Source: Eukaryota sp. TZLM1-RC
Taxonomy: Eukaryota; Metamonada: BaSk clade
Reading direction: 5' to 3'
DNA: 64,000 bases
Assembly: GCA_040285825.1 (NCBI GenBank)
Contig: JAUPSS010000006.1
Coordinates: forward strand, 372,001 to 436,000
The translations under genes and the position numbers were made by a program. This document shows, piece after piece, positions 60,615 through 64,000 of the stretch; position 1 is the stretch's first letter, and every line of letters starts with the position of its first letter. The notes under the pieces are model-generated. The model was not told the origin of the DNA and ran no database searches. It saw nothing but the letters and a program-made list of their open reading frames with translations.

Positions 60615-60932
60615 CTACAAATTATCCAAGATTTCAGAATAAACTTAACAAATAGATTAAGGATGAATAGATATTTGATAAATAGAATCAAAAATATTAA
60701 AAATGTTTAAGAATAGTGATGAGATATAAAAAATAAATAAATATAAACGTATTACAAAGTTATTAAAATTAATTCATATAATTATATCAATTTTAAAAAT
60801 TCTAATAAATATATTGCTGACAAAATTGAAGATTAACGTCAACGGTTATAATGGTGTTGTTAATAATCTGTTTCTCACAGCTTTGATGCAATAATTTTTT
60901 TGTGAATTTTGGCAACTCTGTGGGATAAAATA

Positions 60933-61320
60933 ATCTGCAACAACAATAATTTGTTATCTTTAAATTGGGCTTCACAATAAAATAAAATAAATTCAAGTGT
61001 CTGTCATTGAAATTAATATTTCATTCTGAGGAGAAGACCAATTTTTTTGAATTGGAAATCTTTGTGAATGTCTGACTTTTTTACATGACCAGCAGGCCAA
61101 ATTGGTTGTAACTCCATTAATATGTTAAAACCGAAGAGATCATTTGTAGATTTCTGGAATAAAAGAAATACTACAACTAACAATTACTGAAGTGAACCCT
61201 TTTAATTGAAGGAGGCAACGTTGACTTTGCCAATTCCTTACAAGATCTATAACAATATGAGGCATGTGCTTAAACAAATCGTTAGGATGAACATGTGATT
61301 TGAGAAAACCAATTTTTTTC
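60933..61320. other. Spacer with R4 repeat
   Basis: 61005-61120 is the reverse complement of 18085-18200 (GAGGAGAAGA...GACTTTTTTACATG, then CAGCAGGCCAAATTGGTTG). No gene supported. Confidence 0.55.
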
Positions 61321-61735
61321 ATGCCTCCTAAAGCTACCAAAACGACTTCAACTCCCCCTCTTAAGAAGGCTAATGTTAACCAATCCAAGAAGCAGTCTCT
61401 AAACCTGTATCTGAACCTGTATCCACATTGTTTATGATGCTGCACGTGATTTCTTCACTGCTAATCCTATTACTTCTGATGAATTTAGTGTAGCTATTAA
61501 AGGACTTCCGTCTGGTCGTTCAGCTGGGCCTTTTGGATTTAATTATGATCATTTGAAATCGGCCATCAACATATGCCCAGAAATCGCTGATGATTTAGCA
61601 TTCTTATTTAATAGTGTTATCTTGGGACGTTTCAAGTTGCCTCAAGCGTTAACGGCATCTCGTTTAGTTGCTGGTTCTCTATTGGAAGAAATTTAATTCC
61701 TTTTGTCAATCCGATCGATCGGAAATTGGAAACAG
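61321..61735 (+). pseudogene. LINE reverse transcriptase N-terminal fragment
   Basis: 61321 opens MPPKATKTTSTPPLKKANVN, a possible ORF start, soon broken. From about 61440 the frame reads DEFSVAIKGLPSGRSAGPFG, then FNYDHLKSAI and LGRFKLPQALTASRLVA, the fingers-domain pattern of LINE RT ('aixxLpxGxSxGPdGxxxexlk'). After a slip, GRNLIPFVNPIDRK follows. The catalytic YADD region is absent because the R1 sequence begins at about 61690. Confidence 0.7.
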
Positions 61736-63143
61736 AAAAACTGTAAACATTACAGATATCCTTTCCAGATATCCCCTGAAACCTTGCCAACCCAACTCTG
61801 TTATGGTTAGTTTTGGCTCTTTTTACTTCATTTCATTTGCTTGCATCACCGTCCTTCACCCCCAATCTCCATAAATACCAGATCTCTTACTGAACTTTTG
61901 ATGACAATTTCTATCTGTGCTCACCATCTTCACCGCATCTCTTCCTAGTGATGTGAATCTCCGTTGAACTCACCACCTCTTCAATGAATTATTCTGGTCT
62001 GCTCTCATCTGCAAAATTTTGAGATGAATTGACAGTCGCACAGTGGGACTCGAACCCAGATGGATGATTTTGATTGTGTTGATGTGTCATTAAAATGGCA
62101 AACACATATTGCATTAATTTTACATGCTGATTAGATTATTTAGTTATTTATTTAATTTTTGTTTTTTATTTATTGATTATTTAGGCAAACTCAGTCATTT
62201 TGCCTAAAGTAGTTAATTTTTAATTTGCTTTATTGGTCATGGTCAGTTGACGTTCACAGTTAACATTCCTATGTGAATGATGCTGTGAAAACTTCAGCCA
62301 TCTCTCTTCTTTTGAACTACTGACATTACCTCAAGTCTCCCATGCTTTCTGATCTCAAGTAATATCCTTTCTTTCACTCCAATCACTCCTCTCCGTCTCT
62401 ATATTCTCAACTTTCCTTCCAGTTGGTGTACATGATATCTTTTATTTTGCATTCCATGGATGTTACTTCATTAAACTTTATGCATCCATGTCAAGGGGTC
62501 AACACATTGAAAGTTGGGTTGGTCAATTTTTGAGAGTTCATGAGACTCGAACCCGGAACCTAGGCGAATTCAGTTATTCTGTTTTAACTCTTTAAATTCT
62601 TAAAATAAAGTTGCTTTATTGGTCTTAATCATCTGTCCCTTTTCTTTTTTTGCTGTTATTTCAATTTTTTACTTGTAGTTTTTTATGTATATTTTTTACA
62701 AACCAAAATTAATTTGACTATGATTATTGCTATGTTTCTGAAATATCAGTTTAAATTAAATTCAATTATGACATTTGGTAAATTTGTTTAAATGATAAGT
62801 ATCATAAGGTTTATTTCTTTAAGTTTTTGATTTTAATTTTGTTTTTTTTCGCTGATTTTTGTTTACTACTAATTTATTGGAGTCTCTTCCAAATATTGAG
62901 AGTAATTCTCTTTATTTTGAATCACTCAGTACAAACAAAAACGACTGAATAGTCATCAATCATTCAGTTTTTAACTGTTTGAGCTTGATTACGGTCAAGA
63001 AAGATCTGATTACATGTGTCTGTATAGTCTACATGTTTTTGGACCTTTGTAGGTTTAATACTTACAACAACTTTATTTATGAATTGATTTAAGGGTTTCT
63101 TTTTTTACATCAAGATGATTTATTCATTTTTATTTTCTTTATT
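61690..63143 (-). repeat. R1 repeat copy F, two B boxes
   Basis: The core is at 62878-63143 on the minus strand. B-box-like sequences occur at 62046-62056 and 62543-62553 (complement: GGTTCGAGTCC and GGTTCGAGTCT). The far end (61690-61800) matches 13630-13745 reversed. Two tRNA-like blocks suggest two SINE units or an internal duplication. Confidence 0.68.
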
Positions 63144-64000
63144 TTGTATTTCTTCATTTTATATAATTTTTATTATGTATTGACATGACTAAAGCAGGGT
63201 CGATTTTTACTCGACGACATCTAAAACATCGTATGCGTATCTGCGATAAGCAGGCTTGGTTGAACATACAATTGGACGAATGTTTACTATACTTTCATAA
63301 TCATTTGCAACTAATTTTTGCACAGCTGGATTCCAAATGGCCAACATTACAGGAATTCCAGCCTTGGAGCTGTGATAGTTGTGCACAATTCTTGATCCTA
63401 AGGTTAAACAGTAAAAATATACATACCATCATCATGTGGTACTTCCACTGGATTTAGAGCAGATTCAACAACCAATACACAGGTTGTTTTTCTGTTCTTC
63501 GTCCACTGTATCTAGAATTAATAAAATAAAAATAAACATACCCAAAACCAATTCATTCAGAGGTTTGAAAGAAAAATTATTGTTAGATTTTGGGTTTTCG
63601 CGAAATTGTGATATCTCGCATTGACATTCATGCAATTGTGATTAGTAATAAGAAAGTACATACCCTCCGTCAAGCCAGGCCATCCAATGAGAGATTTGCT
63701 GTGTTCCAATTCTATTTGGTTCATCAGCAATGCAGACGTCGTATCGAAAATTCTCAAAGTCTTCGAATTTCCCAGCATCGGGAGCCATATAGACTTTGAG
63801 TCCAGCCTAGGGTTAGTTTTCAGTAAAAAACATACTTTTTTCAGTAATCTAATGATGGTTGTTTCAACGATGGAGGAAGGACCAGAGACATACAGATGCT
63901 TTTTCCGGAAAGCCCTCTTGAAACCAATCGGAAAATCATATTGTCCAAAACCAAATAACCAATGGTATCAAACTTGCTATTGACCTCGGCTTGGCCTAGT
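63143..64000 (-). pseudogene. Rep-like helicase, third locus, runs off the window
   Basis: Mirror of 50.73-51.53 kb with the same four introns and same lesions (IVETT Walker A, TGA after motif C), so the two share a common dead ancestor. The C-terminal part differs more (WNPAVQKLVANDYESIVNIR). Read without the slip of the 51-kb copy it goes on to AYDVLDVVE and a stop, so it shows the intact frame there. Confidence 0.72.

Larger units (their letters stand above)
54517..60932. repeat. Right arm of the large inverted repeat
   Basis: Reverse complement of the left arm. Differences seen: one satellite unit fewer, shorter homopolymers (11 G against 13 C; 10 C against the interrupted 18-base G tract at 1107-1125), and scattered substitutions. 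At 60933 the match to base 1 cannot be followed further because the window begins there. Confidence 0.93.

Noticed and set aside
1-60932. The whole window as a Maverick/Polinton or intact virus with long TIRs
   Set aside because: No PolB, packaging ATPase, cysteine protease or capsid protein is visible; integrases are gypsy-type and broken; the arms are full of unrelated debris.

Overview
The window reads as nuclear DNA from a unicellular (or otherwise intron-compact) eukaryote. It is AT-rich and mostly built from decayed mobile elements. Evidence for a eukaryote: Ty3/gypsy-type gag, protease, RNase H and integrase pieces with short LTRs, LINE-type reverse transcriptase and C-terminal pieces, DD34E (IS630/Tc1-mariner) transposases, tRNA-derived repeats with a B box, and repeated spliceosomal-looking introns. 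The introns are only 25-38 nt long (GTATGT...CTAAY...YAG). In the best cases their removal joins reading frames exactly (9237-9721, 21640-22568, 43258-43565, 50.8-51.5 kb). The lineage cannot be named from the sequence.

Layout. (1) 1-6.9 kb and 54.5-60.9 kb are the two arms of a large, slightly diverged inverted repeat; the left arm runs off the window. Each arm carries a Rep-like SF3 helicase remnant, a gag/protease remnant, two larger ORFs of unknown function, an integrase C-terminal/chromo-like remnant with an LTR, a dispersed tRNA-like repeat, and at its inner end a 456-bp satellite. (2) 8.0-11.7 kb is an LTR element whose LTRs survive but whose RT region has been replaced by a separate spliced gene. 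(3) 12-20 kb holds repeats, a LINE tail, a JAMM/MPN-like pseudogene, an inverted gag/Rep remnant and a 310-codon ORF of unknown family. (4) 20-27 kb holds an MCM-like fragment, a transposase chimera, a spliced Ser-rich/tyrosine-recombinase fusion and several unknown multi-copy families. (5) 28-38 kb holds four more transposase copies and, most notably, two copies of a three-gene cassette: an Mrr-like PD-(D/E)XK nuclease followed by two small Cys-rich proteins that both start MLGF. (6) 38-46 kb holds gag, integrase and LINE remnants, a 79-bp minisatellite and an intact two-exon small gene. (7) 47.5-49.7 kb is an intronless gene-dense island with a DUF4116-like repeat protein and a 20-residue-repeat acidic protein, flanked by imperfect direct repeats. 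(8) 50.4-64 kb has a second Rep-like helicase with four introns, inverted again at 63.1-64.0 kb, plus satellites and LINE RT.

Most elements are dead (stops, frameshifts), so 'working together' applies only to small units. The nuclease-MLGF-MLGF cassette, the spliced small genes and the intronless islands are the best candidates for live or recently live genes. The islands' unlike style (A-rich, intronless, closely packed, viral-type repeat domains) suggests acquisition from a large DNA virus or similar source; this is inference. All calls are from reading the sequence by eye; no database search was possible.
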